Source: Trichoplusia ni
Taxonomy: Eukaryota; Arthropoda; Insecta; Lepidoptera; Noctuidae
Reading direction: 5' to 3'
Length of the DNA: 64,000 nt
NCBI RefSeq assembly: GCF_003590095.1
Contig: NC_039483.1
Location: 7,440,001-7,504,000 of the forward strand
The notes beneath the pieces were generated by a model. That model saw only the letters and a program-made list of their open reading frames with translations, had not been told where the DNA came from and searched no databases. Positions within the stretch are counted from its first letter, which is position 1, and each line of letters begins with the position of its first letter. The position numbers and the translations under genes were made by a program. Shown one piece after another: positions 61,641 through 64,000 of this stretch.

Positions 61641-63046
61641 CGTTCGCCGTTGTTACAAATTCGAAAGTCAGAAAATAAATATTCTTTTTTTGGTTCTTTT
61701 AAAAAGTACATAATACCAATAAACCTAGCCAGAGTTGTGATAATCAATCCAAAACAGCGGTATAATCATAAATTAACAATATTATAGTTATACCTTACTT
61801 AGGGGTAAACATTTCCTAGGAAACAGGTAACCTTGTAAAACGACCATTAACATTAATTTCTCTCGCGTCAAAAACACTCGACTTTAACATCCAACATCTT
61901 GTCAGGCGATCTAATTGTTACACGATTTCTAAAACGAGTTACAAATGATAATAAATACATGAAAACTATTTTAAGATGCAGTTTAAAATAGCTAAAAAGG
62001 AAAGCTGGTTGGTAAAGGAGCGAAACCAATTGTGCCGACACGCTGTGATCGGGGAAAGTCTCGTACCTAGTTTTACACCATTATAAACATGTATTTTGCA
62101 TCGAATATTAATATATTTTATTTATGAACTGTTCTGATTCTGGACGGATGTGTCTTAACCCTTTTCTTTGGGCGTGGTTTAACTATTTGAAAGGATATCT
62201 GTGATTTCATTTCAATATCCGCGTTTGATTAAAGTCTAAAACAATTCGTTTAAAACACTTCTTTACGATTCGTCGGCTTTAGTGATAAATTTAGCTGGAC
62301 CAAACTTTTTCATTGGCCTCTTTGAAAACATCTAGTGCAGCGCTCACTGAGCATCTGTGACAAGCAAACTGCAGAGGCGTTGAATTTTGGAGTCTACACA
62401 GTCGCGTCTGTTGGAACCACAAAACCCAAATTTATTAAAAAAAAGTGTATATTGATTTGAAACTAAAAATGAACTAAAAATTAACTCTTGAAGTTCAACT
62501 GTATAATCGAACCATCTACGTTTAACGCTAATTTCTAACATATAAACATTCTTTCTTTCACACTCTCAATGTGATCACCTACAATCATCATTAACGTTCA
62601 CAAGCATTAACTACATAAAAAAAATTAAAAACACTTTCTCTAAAGTTTCATTCTCATAAAAATATAATTAACAACACTTAACAGAAACATTCAAGAACCG
62701 ATAAAATACATTTTAATATAGTTCAGGTGTTATTTAAAAATTTAATTACTTTCAGCAGAAGCGAGAAAACAGCACTTGCAGATCAATATTTTGCCACATC
62801 GAATCATCAAAAATGTAGTAAATTAATGAATAGTACCTATCCTCAAAACTCTAAATCGATTAATGATTTCGAAACCAGTGTTGATTTGAAGGAGAAGAAT
62901 ATTACTTTACGATAATGTTTAAAGTTCTATGAGAGTATTGAATAAAAAAACAAATACCTACTATTAAGCTTTCATATATATTTTTAAACGTCTTCCACAG
63001 TTAGGCATTCCTTTCAGCGCGGCGTGTTTCACAAACATACAAACCA

Positions 63047-63092
63047 TGTGCAGCTGACACCCAGACACCGAACAAGCATTCGTTGATCACAC
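63047..63092 (-). mobile_element. SINE body fragment
   Basis: On the plus strand CAGCTGACACCCAGACACCG is followed by AACAAGCATTCGTTGATCAC. This is the reverse of the conserved SINE body (GTGATCAACGAATGCTTGTT then CGGTGTCTGGGTG). The head is absent. Confidence 0.55.
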
Positions 63093-63427
63093 TTATCAAA
63101 ATTTTTGGCAACATTAACATTACTTGTAATTAGTATTTTTTCCTTTGACTAAGGTAATTGGTTTTTACTGTCTTTTAACATAAAATACAATCATTAAATA
63201 ATTGCAGTCTTACACAGAGAGTTCAATGTTCTTGCGTTTACATCATTGTGAGTTTATTGCTAATTATGTGTCGAAATAGGAGGTAGCCGCAGCCGCAAGG
63301 TTTATTTGTATCAGTTAGTGTTTATGTTACTTGCATACCAAACCAGTAAATCATAACAGCCAGAATTTACGAGGGAATTAACTAATGAAGAGGGTCGTAT
63401 GGTACTGGAGCCTACCTACAATACAGT

Positions 63428-63474
63428 TGTAAAATAGAGATGCCGCTATGTGATGTGTGTGTCTCGCTTCCACA
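63428..63474 (-). repeat. Dispersed quasi-palindrome, copy I
   Basis: On the plus strand the left arm is TGTAAAATAGAGATGCCGCT and the right arm GTGTCTCGCTTCCACA. It is inverted relative to copy A. The inner GATGCCGCTATG matches the complement of the GCGGCATCTC part of copy A. Confidence 0.72.
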
Positions 63475-64000
63475 ACTACAAGAGTGTTATGTAAAGAGGT
63501 AGCGATAGGACCCGTGGTCTAATATTGACACTGAGTAAGGATTGTAACTGGATTTTCAATACTTTTACCAATTTTTTATGAGATTTCTTATGTTACGGAG
63601 ATGGTAGAAAACAAGTTAAGGATCATTAGGATTTCGTCGAAATGTTGAACCTAATTGCTTCACACAATTGACTTCGTTTTCAATGATGGTGTTAGTCACA
63701 CCATAAAAAATCCAACCCATTTTTCCGGTTTCGAGAAACTCCTTAAAGTTTCTTGACAAGGTTCCAAAACCATGAAGTTATTTACCTACGGCAAAACTTC
63801 TTAAGCGACAGTTTTCCCGATTTACATTATAAATAAAAGTTTTGATTTATCAGCCAGATCGGAAAGCGAAAAAAGCAATAAAGAAAAAAGCACATATTGC
63901 GCAAATTCCTGTACGTTTAACACAATAGAGACGTATGACCTTCCGTGTTCTAAAAAGGGAACAATACCAAGGATGCGAAACCTTCTCATTTCGTGCCAAG

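Overview
This window looks like non-coding nuclear DNA from a moth or butterfly (Lepidoptera). It is AT-rich, has no operons or host gene that I can recognise, and is studded with short interspersed repeats typical of that order. These include tRNA-headed SINEs whose body carries a TCTGGGTGT motif, AT-targeted Helitron-like elements ending in CTAG, LINE tails made of ATG or AATA units, and the widespread repeat containing AAGTGCGAGT. Most of the window is best read as intergenic or long-intron sequence. Almost all open frames are short and look like chance; several begin only at TTG.

The only convincing protein-coding locus is a non-LTR retrotransposon on the minus strand, about 45,627-50,240. 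Its ORF1 encodes a 296-residue protein with a coiled coil followed by a domain resembling the C-terminal part of the baculovirus FP25K-like family. Its ORF2 encodes a 972-residue endonuclease plus reverse transcriptase with all expected catalytic motifs. Both frames are uninterrupted. The 3' end has a stem-loop and a short AAT-type tail, which suggests the CR1/L2/Daphne-like group. The 5' leader is short and abuts an older tRNA-like SINE.

Layout. 1-11 kb: unique DNA with SINE and LINE 3' relics. 11.6 kb: a 257-bp MITE with perfect 20-bp terminal inverted repeats. 13-27 kb: mainly unique DNA with a few repeats. 27-41 kb: a dense patch of SINEs, a hAT-like MITE, an inverted-dimer insertion flanked by 14-bp direct repeats, and three Helitron-like families. 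41-45.6 kb: apparently unique DNA. 45.6-50.2 kb: the LINE. 50-58.2 kb: a second mobile-element patch, including a Helitron-like element directly abutting a SINE. 58.2-64 kb: mostly unique DNA with two diverged repeats.

The most unexpected signal is a dispersed quasi-palindrome of about 50 bp, present nine times in both orientations and with little shared flanking sequence. Its outer arms are close to TGTGGAAGCGAGA and its inverse. Boundaries of repeats are by eye. Family names beyond the LINE rest on remembered sequence signatures and have not been checked against a database.
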